64,000 bases of DNA from Vibrio casei (GCF_002218025.2 NZ_AP018680.1:2542001-2606000); one strand, 5' to 3'. Shown: positions 30,085 through 39,859, counted from the stretch's first letter. Numbers and translations: made by a program. Notes: generated by a model from the sequence alone, not told the origin.

Positions 30085-32490
30085 TTACAATAAGTTAGAT
30101 AAGCGATTCAAATCTGACTGTAATGCCCCTGCAGTGACTGCTCGACCGGCACCTGGGCCACGAATCACTAAGGGATTATCTTTGTACCATTTACTTTCAA
30201 TGGCAAAAATATTATCACACGGTAATAAATTGGCTAATGCATGCTCTGGTGACAGCGCTTCCACGCCGACCGTTGCTTCTCCATTTCGATTTAAGCGAGC
30301 AATATAACGAAGCACTTTACCTTCTTTTTGTGCTTTAGCGAGGCGCTCAGACAGTAATTCATTCAACACTTTGCCATGTTCAAAAAAGTCATCAGTTGAA
30401 ATATGTTGAAGCGCTTCAGGCACTAAAGACTCTACTTTGACACTTTCAGGTTCAATATCTAATCCTGATTCACGCGCCACAATCACGAGCTTTCTCATGA
30501 CATCGGAGCCATCTAAGTCAGAGCGCGGATCCGGTTCCGTTAAGCCTTGTTGCCAAGCCAGATCGACCAAGTCGGTAAATGGGATTGAGCCATCAAATTG
30601 CTGGAATAACCATGACAATGTACCTGAAAAAATACCTGAAACGGCGGTAATTTCATCACCACTATTGCGTAAATCACGAATAGCATAGTTAACGGGTAAC
30701 CCAGCCCCCACTGTAGCGTTATATAACCAATGGCGGCCAGTTTTCTCAAATGCATCAACCACTCTTTGGTAAGCATCACTGGAGGAAGAGCCAGCTACTT
30801 TATTCGCACAGATTAAGTGCATTCCATGTTCTGCTATTTTAGCGTATTGCGCCGCAAGCTCAGGGCTGGCAGTCACATCCATGACCACCACTTCATCGTA
30901 TTCAGACTGATGAGCAAGTGTTTGTAGCCAGGTTTTACCATCATTACTGAGCCCTTCGTCATCAAAACGAAGAAGGGCTTGTTTCGGATCGATACCTTTT
31001 AAATCTAACCAATAGGTTTGACTATCTACTATCGCCACCAAATCAAAGCTCATGCCCCGACGTTTTTCTAATTCCGTTTTTTGTTCAGCAAATAACGATA
31101 ACCAACTTGAGCCAATATTTCCTTTACCACACAGAGCAATTGCTACCCTTTTTTGCGCTTGGAACAATTGAGTATGAACATCAATCACCAACTTTGCTAC
31201 GTCGGTTTTTCGCAAAACAGCCACAAGGCTTAAACTCGACTCAGAAATAAATTCAACCGGTGCACTTTTAAGTTGTTGATAAAACCCGTAGCAATGATTC
31301 GGATTAATCATAACGCCAGCGCCAACCGCCGCCACCATGGAATAACCTTCCTTCAATTTAATTTCAGCGCCCACCGCAGTGTCTTGCAGATACGCTAATG
31401 CACTCGATGCAATCTCAACCGTATACGCAAGTGAAAGGCAGCCTTGATCGGATTGCGATTGTATGGCTAATGGCTGAAGTTGAGCACGAGTTAACGAGCG
31501 AATCACTTCCGATTCTAAACGAGCAAAATCATGCCCTGACCCAAAATGGATCTGCACCAATAAGATTTCATCCAGAGAAGTAATGATCTTTGCACCACGA
31601 CCAGAAGCAAGTACACGCTCAATACGTGTGGAGCCCGATTCAGGCTGATAGCTGCAACGTAAGCTCAGGTCCATGGCACTTTGTGCCACAGGCTGCAAAG
31701 TTCGGCTATGGAGTACTGGGGCCGCTAAACGAGCCAATTCACTCGCTTCATCTAAGCGTAACAAAGGTAACAAGCACGCATCGTTTACTTTACGCGGATC
31801 AGCACTGTAAACCCCGGCAACATCACTCCAAATCGTGACTCGAGCGGACTCTGATAATGCACCAATGACGGTTGCAGAATAATCCGAGCCATTACGGCCT
31901 AATAAGACGGTTTCTCCAGCATCATTACGAGCCATGAACCCCGTAATAACTAAACGACGCTTACCGTGCTGAGCAAAGATTTCTTTCAATAGCGGTAATG
32001 AACGAGCACGCTCGACTTCAGGCTGTGCACCACGCTCGGCCCGTAAGAAATCACGAGAATCAATTTGTGTCGCTTCCATATCTAAATGGCACAACAATGA
32101 TGCTAATAATCGTGAAGACCACACCTCACCATGACCGAGCACCGCTGCATAAGCCACACTCGTAATCGGCCCATTTAAATCACTTAATACTAAAAATTCT
32201 TGATTCAATGTTTCAAGTAACGGCGTTGCTTTCTCTTCAGGGAGAAGCTCTTCAATTAACCCAATCTGAAACTGGCGCAACTGCTGCAAAATTTCATGCG
32301 CAATACGGCCATCTTTTTCCAAAGCCGCTAGCCAATCGATCAAACGATTAGTTGTACTGCCGGCGGCAGAAACCACAATTAAATCACCGGGGTTTGAATA
32401 TTCATTTAAAATATTGGCGACTCGTTTGTAGCATTCTGGGTTAGCTAGACTACTACCACCAAATTTGTGTAACTGACGAGCGGATGTCAT
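30085..32490 (-). CDS. metL: Bifunctional aspartokinase II / homoserine dehydrogenase II
   Basis: The N-terminal half (about 1-450) is aspartokinase, with the start motif LHKFGGSSLANPECYKRVA and the RNGSDYSATVIGAL nucleotide-binding segment. The C-terminal half (about 455-800) is homoserine dehydrogenase, with the Rossmann-type VAIALCGKGNIGSSWL and the substrate motif GLTEPDPRSDLDGSDV. The protein makes aspartyl phosphate and homoserine for methionine synthesis. The 801-residue length fits MetL. Its ATG directly abuts the metB stop, so metB-metL is one operon under the MetJ boxes at 33800. MetL is preferred over ThrA because of this linkage. Confidence 0.95.
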   Translation of the reverse strand: MTSARQLHKFGGSSLANPECYKRVANILNEYSNPGDLIVVSAAGSTTNRLIDWLAALEKDGRIAHEILQQLRQFQIGLIEELLPEEKATPLLETLNQEFLVLSDLNGPITSVAYAAVLGHGEVWSSRLLASLLCHLDMEATQIDSRDFLRAERGAQPEVERARSLPLLKEIFAQHGKRRLVITGFMARNDAGETVLLGRNGSDYSATVIGALSESARVTIWSDVAGVYSADPRKVNDACLLPLLRLDEASELARLAAPVLHSRTLQPVAQSAMDLSLRCSYQPESGSTRIERVLASGRGAKIITSLDEILLVQIHFGSGHDFARLESEVIRSLTRAQLQPLAIQSQSDQGCLSLAYTVEIASSALAYLQDTAVGAEIKLKEGYSMVAAVGAGVMINPNHCYGFYQQLKSAPVEFISESSLSLVAVLRKTDVAKLVIDVHTQLFQAQKRVAIALCGKGNIGSSWLSLFAEQKTELEKRRGMSFDLVAIVDSQTYWLDLKGIDPKQALLRFDDEGLSNDGKTWLQTLAHQSEYDEVVVMDVTASPELAAQYAKIAEHGMHLICANKVAGSSSSDAYQRVVDAFEKTGRHWLYNATVGAGLPVNYAIRDLRNSGDEITAVSGIFSGTLSWLFQQFDGSIPFTDLVDLAWQQGLTEPDPRSDLDGSDVMRKLVIVARESGLDIEPESVKVESLVPEALQHISTDDFFEHGKVLNELLSERLAKAQKEGKVLRYIARLNRNGEATVGVEALSPEHALANLLPCDNIFAIESKWYKDNPLVIRGPGAGRAVTAGALQSDLNRLSNLL

Positions 32491-33657
32491 TTACGCTACC
32501 TCTTGTGCTTTTATGAAGGCTTGCTCTAAATCAGCCACTAAGTCCTGACTGTCTTCTAATCCAACCGAAACACGTAAAAGTAACGGTGAAATCCCCGCTT
32601 CTTCTTGCGCTTCATCTGACATAGCTCGATGGGTCATCGAAGAAGGATGACAAATCAAGCTCTCTACTCCGCCAAGTGATTCCGCGAGAGAAAATAATTC
32701 TAAATGACCCACAAATGCTTTGAGTTGATCCATACTGCCATTTATTTCAAAACTCAACATTGAACCAAAACCACGTTGTTGGGCTTTGGCAATCTCATGA
32801 CCAGGATGCGTTGGTAAACTTGGGTGATAAATGGTCCCCACCAGCGCTTGAGTTTGTAAGTACGCCAATAAAGTCTGAGCACTTTCTTCGTGCATTTTCA
32901 TACGTACCGCTATGGTTCTCAAGCCACGCAACGTCATATAACTGTCAAATGGTGTACCCGTTGCTCCTATGCAATTTCCCCACCAAGACAATAATTCCAC
33001 GTGCGCTTCACTTTTGGCAATAATAACTCCACCAATCACATCTGAATGACCATTAATGTATTTCGTCGTGGAATGAATAACAAAGTCAGCACCAAGGGTT
33101 AATGGCTTTTGGTACACGGGTGTCAAAAAGGTATTATCCACAGCCACCAACGCACCCACTTCTTTTGCTTTTTGGCATGCTTTGGCAATATCGACCACCC
33201 GTACCAGTGGATTTGATGGGGTTTCTAATAAAATTAGCTTAGGCTTTTTAGCAATAGCGGCGTCAAATTCAGTTTGGTTAGATTGATCAACAAATTGAAC
33301 CTTAAAGTCGCCTTTTTGTGCACGAGTATTAAACAGACGATAAGTACCACCATAACAATCGTGCGGCGCTACAATCAAATCATCCGGACCTAAAAACGCT
33401 GATATCCATAGGTTTAAGGCCGCAGTACCACAGTTAGTGATCACAGCACCAGAACCCGATTCTAATTCTGATAATGCTTGCTCTAGTAAACCACGGTTAG
33501 GATTTCCTGAACGGGTATAATCGTATTTTGGAACTTCACCAAAAGCTGGAAAACCGTAATTGGTTGAAAGGTAAATCGGTGGGACAACAGCGTGATATTG
33601 GGTATCGGATTCGATACCAGTGCGAACCGCAACAGTCGCTGGCTTTTTAGAACTCAT
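32491..33657 (-). CDS. metB: Cystathionine gamma-synthase
   Basis: MetB is a PLP enzyme that joins O-succinylhomoserine and cysteine into cystathionine. The 388-residue protein has the start ATVAVRTGIESDTQYHAVVPP, the YDYTRSGNPNRGLLEQAL PLP-phosphate segment, VDNTFLTPVYQKPL, and the PLP lysine in VIHSTTKYINGHSDVIGG. It is divergent from metJ with the MetJ operator between them, and abuts metL downstream. Confidence 0.97.
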   Translation of the reverse strand: MSSKKPATVAVRTGIESDTQYHAVVPPIYLSTNYGFPAFGEVPKYDYTRSGNPNRGLLEQALSELESGSGAVITNCGTAALNLWISAFLGPDDLIVAPHDCYGGTYRLFNTRAQKGDFKVQFVDQSNQTEFDAAIAKKPKLILLETPSNPLVRVVDIAKACQKAKEVGALVAVDNTFLTPVYQKPLTLGADFVIHSTTKYINGHSDVIGGVIIAKSEAHVELLSWWGNCIGATGTPFDSYMTLRGLRTIAVRMKMHEESAQTLLAYLQTQALVGTIYHPSLPTHPGHEIAKAQQRGFGSMLSFEINGSMDQLKAFVGHLELFSLAESLGGVESLICHPSSMTHRAMSDEAQEEAGISPLLLRVSVGLEDSQDLVADLEQAFIKAQEVA

Positions 33658-33799
33658 CGGCTTATTCCTTCCAGTTGCTGAATCCTTCCATTATAGAAAT
33701 ACAGCAATCACTTATCATAAATACGAAAATGCGAACAACAATCTTAGCGCTTTTTCAACGAGTATCGAGCTTTTCCGCTACTTTATCCCCTGAAAACCA

Positions 33800-33831
33800 A
33801 GACGTCAAGACCTCCAGCCATCTAAGCGTCT
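33800..33831. promoter_or_regulatory. Four tandem MetJ boxes between metB and metJ
   Basis: Four consecutive 8-base units, AGACGTCA, AGACCTCC, AGCCATCT and AAGCGTCT, match the met-box consensus AGACGTCT at 7, 6, 6 and 6 positions. The exact 8-bp phasing is the known MetJ operator layout. It would control both metBL and metJ. Confidence 0.85.
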
Positions 33832-33906
33832 TTACTTGTGGCGGTACATGCCGCTAAAATTCATATTCAGCCAATATTGATAAATAACAAATAACGAAGG
33901 TGTGTG

Positions 33907-34224
33907 ATGGCAGATTGGAATGGTGAATACATTAGCCCATATGCAGAGCATGGAAAGAAAAACGAACAAGTCAAAAAAATAACGGTTTCAATTCCGCTTA
34001 AAGTACTAAAAATATTAACGGATGAACGAACTCGTCGCCAAGTTAATAATTTGCGCCATGCCACCAACAGCGAATTGTTATGTGAAGCATTTTTACATGC
34101 TTATACAGGACAGCCACTGCCAACTGATGAAGATTTAAGAAAAGATCGCCCTGATGACATTCCAACAGAAGTAAAAAGACTAATGACGGAAATGGGGATT
34201 GAATTTGAAGCGTTCGATGATTAA
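33907..34224 (+). CDS. metJ: Methionine regulon repressor MetJ
   Basis: MetJ is a ribbon-helix-helix repressor that uses S-adenosylmethionine as corepressor. I chose the ATG at 33907; the GTG just before it is unlikely. The 105-residue length equals E. coli MetJ. The DNA-contacting strand [16 protein letters not shown] is at about 22-37, followed by the helix segment [21 protein letters not shown]. It is divergent from metB across the tandem met boxes, so it is probably autoregulated. Confidence 0.98.
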   Translation: MADWNGEYISPYAEHGKKNEQVKKITVSIPLKVLKILTDERTRRQVNNLRHATNSELLCEAFLHAYTGQPLPTDEDLRKDRPDDIPTEVKRLMTEMGIEFEAFDD

Positions 34225-34260
34225 GTAATTCGACCTATTCATCATACGGATAAAAACAAT

Positions 34261-34292
34261 AAACCCGCTCACATTTTATTTTGAGCGGGTTT
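34261..34292. terminator. Terminator between convergent metJ and malic enzyme gene
   Basis: A perfect 11-bp stem (AAACCCGCTCA and complement, 10-base loop) is followed by a T-rich run on the plus strand and a shorter one on the minus strand. Confidence 0.85.
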
Positions 34293-34339
34293 TCTTTTGC
34301 TCGAAATCGGAAAACCGAACTCTAGAGCCTTAACTCATA

Positions 34340-35596
34340 TTATTTATATTGCTCTGGAAGCTCAATTCTAGCCACGCCAGACTCTACCGCGGCACGCGCA
34401 ACAGCGCCAGCAACACGTGGTAGTAATCGAGGATCCATTGGTTTTGGAATAATATAGTTAATACCAAACGACAAATCATCTACGCCAGCTGCTTTTAACA
34501 CTTCAGCAGGAACGGCTTCTTTTGCCAATTGACGGATCGCTTCCACTGCGGCCAGCTTCATTTCAGTATTTATTTCACTGGCACGTACATCTAATGCGCC
34601 ACGGAAAATAAATGGGAAACAAATAACGTTATTCACTTGGTTCGGATAATCACTGCGCCCCGTCCCCATGATTAAGTCATTACGCACTTTATGCGCTAAT
34701 TCAGGCTTAATTTCAGGATCAGGATTCGAACAAGCAAATACGATAGGTTTGTCGGCCATTAATGCCAATGCTTCTGGTGGTAATAGATTAGGGCCTGAAA
34801 CCCCTAAGAATAAATCGGCCCCCTCGATCACGTCTTCTAGCGTACGCATGTCAGTGTTATTCGCGAACAATAATTTGTATTCGTTCAAATCATCACGGCG
34901 AGTATGAATCACACCTTTACGATCAAGCATGTAGATTTTCTCGCGCAAGGCTCCACACTTAATCAACAATTCCATGCACGCTACTGCCGCCGCACCCGCA
35001 CCTAAACACACTATTTTGCATTCTGATAATTTCTTACCTTGTAGCTCAATCGCGTTTAACATTCCCGCAGCCGTAACAATCGCAGTACCGTGTTGGTCAT
35101 CATGAAAAACCGGCACATCACAGCGTTCAATCAATTGACGCTCAATTTCAAAACAATCTGGCGCTTTAATATCTTCTAAGTTGATGCCACCAAATGTATC
35201 GGCAATATTGGCAACGGTATCGACAAATTCATCAATGGTACGGTGCTTAACTTGAATATCGATAGAATCTAATCCAGCAAAACGTTTGAACAATAAGGCC
35301 TTCCCTTCCATCACAGGTTTTGAAGCCAGTGGGCCTAAATTACCCAATCCCAAAATAGCGGTACCATTTGAAATCACGGCAACCATGTTACCTTTTCCGG
35401 TGTACTTGTAGGCATTATCAGGATTCAGCGCAATTTCACGAACAGGCTCAGCCACACCCGGGCTGTAAGCTAAAGCTAAATCTTCTGCCGTATCTGCAGG
35501 TTTCGTGAGTGCAATCGCAATCTTTCCTGCCGTAGGGAAGGCATGATAATCAAGAGCTTGTTGGCGAAAATCATTTTGTTGCTGATCATCTGACAT
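34340..35596 (-). CDS. NAD(P)-dependent malic enzyme (short form)
   Basis: This enzyme oxidatively decarboxylates malate to pyruvate. I chose the ATG at 35594-35596 (MSDDQQQNDFRQQALDYH) with AGGAA upstream, giving 418 residues. The frame is open to 35806, but the extension crosses the rpmE terminator and rpmE itself. Visible are the YSPGVAEPVREI segment, the catalytic-site HDDQHGTAIV and the nucleotide-binding CLGAGAAAVACMELL. The C-terminal phosphotransacetylase domain of the long MaeB type is absent. NAD or NADP preference cannot be read. It lies between metJ and rpmE, as in V. cholerae. Confidence 0.93.
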   Translation of the reverse strand: MSDDQQQNDFRQQALDYHAFPTAGKIAIALTKPADTAEDLALAYSPGVAEPVREIALNPDNAYKYTGKGNMVAVISNGTAILGLGNLGPLASKPVMEGKALLFKRFAGLDSIDIQVKHRTIDEFVDTVANIADTFGGINLEDIKAPDCFEIERQLIERCDVPVFHDDQHGTAIVTAAGMLNAIELQGKKLSECKIVCLGAGAAAVACMELLIKCGALREKIYMLDRKGVIHTRRDDLNEYKLLFANNTDMRTLEDVIEGADLFLGVSGPNLLPPEALALMADKPIVFACSNPDPEIKPELAHKVRNDLIMGTGRSDYPNQVNNVICFPFIFRGALDVRASEINTEMKLAAVEAIRQLAKEAVPAEVLKAAGVDDLSFGINYIIPKPMDPRLLPRVAGAVARAAVESGVARIELPEQYK

Positions 35597-35690
35597 AGTT
35601 AGGTATTCCTGCAGTATCGGTAATAGAGAGGGGAATATTAATAGATTGCCTAGTAAGTTCCTAGTCAATACCATTAATTTCCAACAAGAA

Positions 35691-35716
35691 AAAAGGGACG
35701 CCATTGGCATCCCTTT
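35691..35716 (-). terminator. Terminator of rpmE
   Basis: On the minus strand AAAGGGATGCC, loop AAT, GGCGTCCCTTT (one G-U pair) is followed by T residues, 41 bases past the rpmE stop. Confidence 0.85.
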
Positions 35717-35756
35717 CAAATTCTGTCGAACACTAAAAATATTTTTTAGAGTAAGA

Positions 35757-35975
35757 TTATTTTTTGCTGCTAAGTGCACCAAAACGCTTGTTGAAGCGAT
35801 CAACACGGCCGCCAGTATCTACGATACGTTGCTTACCAGTGTAGAATGGGTGACATTTGTCACATACGTCTAGGTGAATTGATTCTTTAGCTAGAGTAGT
35901 GTTGAACTCAAATGCGTTACCGCAAGAACAAGTTGCTGCTACTGCTTTGTATTCTGGGTGGATACCAGTTTTCAT
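35757..35975 (-). CDS. rpmE: 50S ribosomal protein L31, zinc-binding form
   Basis: This is a 72-residue ribosomal protein of the large subunit. The four Cys residues in CSCGN (16 and 18) and CDKCHPF (37 and 40) mark the zinc-containing (C-plus) L31 type, whose partner without Cys is normally made under zinc shortage. The start MKTGIHPEY is standard. It is monocistronic with its own terminator and divergent from priA. A short perfect inverted repeat lies in the shared upstream region. Confidence 0.97.
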   Translation of the reverse strand: MKTGIHPEYKAVAATCSCGNAFEFNTTLAKESIHLDVCDKCHPFYTGKQRIVDTGGRVDRFNKRFGALSSKK

Positions 35976-36080
35976 AGGACAAACCTTATAATTGGTCCGT
36001 ATCGCTATCTAGTTCTTACTATTTACGCTTCAATAAGAAAACAAAAAAGTAGCCAGACACCATACGTTGTTTTTAAAAAT

Positions 36081-36098
36081 GATACAGAAATCTGTATC
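36081..36098. promoter_or_regulatory. Inverted repeat between rpmE and priA
   Basis: GATACAG (36081-36087), four bases AAAT, CTGTATC (36092-36098). A perfect 7-4-7 dyad in the divergent promoter region suggests a dimeric regulator site, but I do not recognise the regulator. It does not match the Zur consensus. Confidence 0.4.
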
Positions 36099-36250
36099 GT
36101 TCGAGGCGCAGTATAGTAATGAATCCGCATCAATCGATCAACACATTTGGTCTATTTTCCAACAATATTTAAGTTTTATATCACTAAGCAGTGTTTTATC
36201 ATAAGCTTGGATTCACCAGTTTATGTACTACAAGGAACCTCCCTCGCCAT

Positions 36251-38452
36251 ATGCAACCCACTATCGCTCAAGTTGCCTTACCTATCCCATTAGATAAGTG
36301 CTTTGACTATTTAGTTCCTAACTATCTTTTCCCTGTCATCGGTGGGCGCGTTTCGGTTCCTTTTGGCCGTCAAACATTAACTGGCATCGTCATTGCTTTG
36401 GGAAACACTTCAGACTTCCCGATCGAACAACTCAAGCCCATTAAATCCTGTTTAGATAGCCAACCTGTTTGGCCAAAACCTTTATACCAACTGTTGCAAT
36501 GGTGTAGCCAATTTTATCAATATCCACTAGGAGATACTCTGGCGATGGCGTTACCCTCTTTACTCAAAAAAGGGAAACCTGCCGACTTTGCCAGCTTAAA
36601 ACAATGGCATATTACCGAATCAGGAAAAAATCAATTAGTGGCGGGGTTTGGTCGAGCACACCTGCAAGCTAAAGTGGTACGAATGTTAGAAAACGGCCCG
36701 CTATCACATCAAGCCATGATCGAGGAAGACGTTAGCAGCAGCACTTTGAAAACATTGCAAGATAAAGGCTGGATTGAGGCAGTGCATACTCAACCTAAAA
36801 AAACCTCTTGGCCACCAAACATTGAGAACAGCCAGCTCAGGCCACAATTAAATGAAGAGCAAGCCATTGCCGTTGCCACGATCAACAACCATCAAGGTTT
36901 TGGCTGCTATTTAGTGGATGGTGTAACCGGTTCTGGCAAAACAGAGGTTTACTTAAACCTAATAAAACCCGTTCTAGATAAAGGAAAACAAGCGTTAGTC
37001 TTAGTACCTGAAATTGGTTTAACGCCACAAACGATTAATCGCTTTAAACGCCGCTTTAATGTGCCAGTAGAGGTCATGCATTCGGCATTAAACGATACCG
37101 AACGCCTTAATGCCTGGTTATCTGCTCGCGATAAAAATGCCGGTATTGTGATTGGTACTCGCTCGGCCCTTTTTACTCCTTTTGCCGATCTCGGTATCAT
37201 CATTGTTGATGAAGAGCATGATGCCTCTTATAAGCAGCAAGATACATTGCGCTATCATGCGAGAGATGTCGCGGTTATGCGAGGCCATAAAGAAAACATT
37301 CCCGTCGTGTTAGGCTCGGCAACCCCTGCACTCGAAACGCTACACAATGCACAAACCGGGAAGTATCATTATTTAAGCTTGAGTAAACGTGCTGGAAATG
37401 CACAAGCAGCGACTCATAATGTTCTTGATATTAAAGGCTTATATCTAGAAGGTGGATTGTCAGCACCACTGATTGCGCAAATGCGTCGTCATTTAACCGC
37501 CGGCAATCAAGTCATGCTATTTTTGAATCGTCGTGGTTTTTCGCCTGCGTTGATGTGCCATGAATGCGGTTGGATTGCTGAATGTAAACGCTGTGATGCC
37601 TACTATACCTTTCATCAAGGTAGCCAAGAAATACGCTGCCATCACTGTGGTTCACAAAAACCGATTATTCATCAATGCCAAGGCTGTGGTTCCACGCAAC
37701 TTGTTTCTGTCGGAGTGGGTACCGAGCAACTGGAAAAACAACTTGAACTGCTTTTTCCAGAATACAAAACCATTCGAATAGATCGTGATAGTACTCGCCG
37801 TAAAGGCAGTTTAGAGAGTGCTTTAGAGTCTATTCGCAAAGGTGAGTACCAAATTTTAATTGGCACACAAATGCTCGCTAAGGGACACCATTTCCCCAAT
37901 GTGACACTCGTCGGTTTACTCGATGTGGATGGGTCATTGTACAGCAGTGATTTCCGTGCATCCGAAAGGCTCGCACAATTATTTATTCAAGTAGCAGGAA
38001 GAGCCGGGCGTGCAAGTAAACCCGGAGAAGTATTGCTGCAAACTCACCACCCCGAACACGCTTTATTGCAATCTCTATTGCATAAAGATTATCAGCATTT
38101 TGCCAAAACTGCGTTGGTAGAAAGAAAAATAGCGCAATTACCGCCTTTTACGTTCATTACACTGATTCGAGCGGAAGGCAATGACAACAATACCGTCGAA
38201 GCTTTTTTACGACAAGTTCGCCACACATTAGAAGCCAATCCTCTCTATGATGACAACTGTTTGGTATTAGGGCCAATGCCCGCACCTCTCGCCAAGCGTG
38301 CCGGAAAATTTCGCTGGCAGTTAATGTTGCAAGTTTCGACTCGAACATTAATGCAACGATTACTGGCCTCTTCAAAGCCAGCAGTCCAACTTTTACCTTC
38401 AGCTAAAAAAGTTCGCTGGTCATTCGATGTTGAACCACAAGATTTAAGCTAA
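36251..38452 (+). CDS. priA: Primosomal protein N' (replication restart helicase PriA)
   Basis: PriA is a superfamily 2 helicase that recognises stalled forks and reloads the replisome. I chose the ATG at 36251 (MQPTIAQVALPIPLDKCFDY); the frame extends 20 codons upstream without family similarity. The 733 residues show Walker A GVTGSGKTEVYL, the DEEHDASYKQ box, the GSATPALET motif III and the paired zinc-binding Cys clusters from CHECGWIAECKRC to CQGCGS. Motif VI is in QVAGRAGRASKPGEV. It is divergent from rpmE and upstream of cytR. Confidence 0.97.
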   Translation: MQPTIAQVALPIPLDKCFDYLVPNYLFPVIGGRVSVPFGRQTLTGIVIALGNTSDFPIEQLKPIKSCLDSQPVWPKPLYQLLQWCSQFYQYPLGDTLAMALPSLLKKGKPADFASLKQWHITESGKNQLVAGFGRAHLQAKVVRMLENGPLSHQAMIEEDVSSSTLKTLQDKGWIEAVHTQPKKTSWPPNIENSQLRPQLNEEQAIAVATINNHQGFGCYLVDGVTGSGKTEVYLNLIKPVLDKGKQALVLVPEIGLTPQTINRFKRRFNVPVEVMHSALNDTERLNAWLSARDKNAGIVIGTRSALFTPFADLGIIIVDEEHDASYKQQDTLRYHARDVAVMRGHKENIPVVLGSATPALETLHNAQTGKYHYLSLSKRAGNAQAATHNVLDIKGLYLEGGLSAPLIAQMRRHLTAGNQVMLFLNRRGFSPALMCHECGWIAECKRCDAYYTFHQGSQEIRCHHCGSQKPIIHQCQGCGSTQLVSVGVGTEQLEKQLELLFPEYKTIRIDRDSTRRKGSLESALESIRKGEYQILIGTQMLAKGHHFPNVTLVGLLDVDGSLYSSDFRASERLAQLFIQVAGRAGRASKPGEVLLQTHHPEHALLQSLLHKDYQHFAKTALVERKIAQLPPFTFITLIRAEGNDNNTVEAFLRQVRHTLEANPLYDDNCLVLGPMPAPLAKRAGKFRWQLMLQVSTRTLMQRLLASSKPAVQLLPSAKKVRWSFDVEPQDLS

Positions 38453-38483
38453 ACGTCTTAACGCCTAAAACAAAACCATTCTA

Positions 38484-38499
38484 TGTGACGCACATCACC
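38484..38499. promoter_or_regulatory. CRP-like site upstream of cytR
   Basis: TGTGA, six bases, TCACC: close to the TGTGA-N6-TCACA consensus with one mismatch in the last position. It lies about 200 bases upstream of cytR. In E. coli cytR is CRP-activated, so a role here is plausible. Confidence 0.5.
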
Positions 38500-38695
38500 A
38501 TTATTATGTAAGATTTGTCAGGCACATGGTGTTAACTACTTAATTTAACGAATAAAATATCAACATAACAGCCAGAAGTCGTTAACATATGGGATAACAG
38601 ATCCTTTATTTTGCTTATATCGTCGTGGTAATTTTTGCATATAAGCCTACGGTGCCTATTTAGGCATAATAATGTAATACATAGAGAGGAATTTT

Positions 38696-39700
38696 ATGGC
38701 GACAATGAAGGAAGTTGCCCAATTAGCTGGGGTATCAACGGCAACGGTATCAAGAGCCTTGATGAATCCGGAAAAAGTATCGATCTCGACTCGAAAGCGA
38801 GTGGAAGATGCGGTATTAGAATCGGGCTATTCCCCCAACTCATTGGCTCGTAATTTACGACGTAATGAATCCAAAACCATCATTGTTATCGTACCTGATA
38901 TTTGCGATCCTTATTTTACTGAAATTATTCGTGGTATTGAAGACACCGCCGCCGAGTATAATTACCTAGTGTTACTGGGTGATAGTGGCCAACAACTCAA
39001 ACGTGAAAGTACCTTTGTTAACCTCGTTTTTACCAAGCAAGCTGATGGTATGTTACTGCTTGGTACCGATATTCCGTTTGATGTTAGTAAACCCGAACAA
39101 AAAAACTTACCCCCCATTGTCATGGCTTGTGAATACGCACCAGAGCTTGAATTACCCACGGTGCATATCGATAACTTAACCGCTGCTTTTGATGTGGTTA
39201 ATTATCTCACTCAGATGGGTCATAAACGCATTGCGGAAATGTCTGGCCCCACAGAGGCCACATTGTGTCACTTCCGTCACCAAGGTTACCAACAAGCACT
39301 AAGACGCGCAGGCATTGAAATGAACCCAGCTTATCAAGCCTTTGGTGATTTTACGTTTGAATCAGGCGTTCAAGCCGCCACTAAATTGCTGTCACAACCA
39401 GAGCCTCCCACTGCCATTTTTTGTCATAACGACAGCATGGCTATTGGTGCCATTCAACAGGCGAAAAAACAAGGTTTCCGTATTCCTCAAGACCTATCTA
39501 TCGTCGGCTTTGATGATATTCAGTTTTCGCAATATTGCGATCCCCCTTTGACAACCATTGCACAACCAAGATATGAAATTGGCAAACAATCTATGTTAAT
39601 GCTATTGGAAATGTTGAAAGGCAGAGAAGTACAGGCCGGTTCTCGTTTGTTAGAAGCCAATTTAGTCATTCGCAATAGCGCCGCACCACCTCACTCATAA
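38696..39700 (+). CDS. cytR: LacI-family nucleoside regulator CytR
   Basis: CytR represses nucleoside uptake and catabolism genes together with CRP and is released by cytidine. The 334-residue protein has the LacI helix-turn-helix MKEVAQLAGVSTATVSRAL at about 4-22, a hinge region and a periplasmic-binding-type sensor domain (DPYFTEIIRGIEDTA; NDSMAIGAIQQAK). A GAGAGGA ribosome site precedes the ATG. In vibrios CytR also affects natural competence, and the pilus operon in this window serves the same process. The priA-cytR-ftsN order is conserved. Confidence 0.94.
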   Translation: MATMKEVAQLAGVSTATVSRALMNPEKVSISTRKRVEDAVLESGYSPNSLARNLRRNESKTIIVIVPDICDPYFTEIIRGIEDTAAEYNYLVLLGDSGQQLKRESTFVNLVFTKQADGMLLLGTDIPFDVSKPEQKNLPPIVMACEYAPELELPTVHIDNLTAAFDVVNYLTQMGHKRIAEMSGPTEATLCHFRHQGYQQALRRAGIEMNPAYQAFGDFTFESGVQAATKLLSQPEPPTAIFCHNDSMAIGAIQQAKKQGFRIPQDLSIVGFDDIQFSQYCDPPLTTIAQPRYEIGKQSMLMLLEMLKGREVQAGSRLLEANLVIRNSAAPPHS

Positions 39701-39728
39701 ATAGTCTTAGATAAATAGAATCGTAAGT

Positions 39729-39780
39729 GAGTATAGACACGAATATTGTGGAAAAATTACGCATATTCGTGCCTATACTC
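39729..39780. repeat. Long hairpin between cytR and ftsN
   Basis: Eighteen-base arms (39729-39746 and 39763-39780; GAGTATAGACACGAATAT and its complement with one mismatch) enclose a 16-base loop. No T run follows, so it is not a typical terminator. Confidence 0.6.
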
Positions 39781-39859
39781 CATCATTAATCGTGGTATTG
39801 AAAAAAATTCTGGATTACCATATGGCTCCTTTTTTATTCTATTGAGTTGTTGATATATC

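Noticed and set aside
35597..35806. N-terminal extension of the malic enzyme frame
   Set aside because: It runs through the rpmE terminator and into rpmE. The internal ATG at 35596 has a ribosome site and matches the family start.
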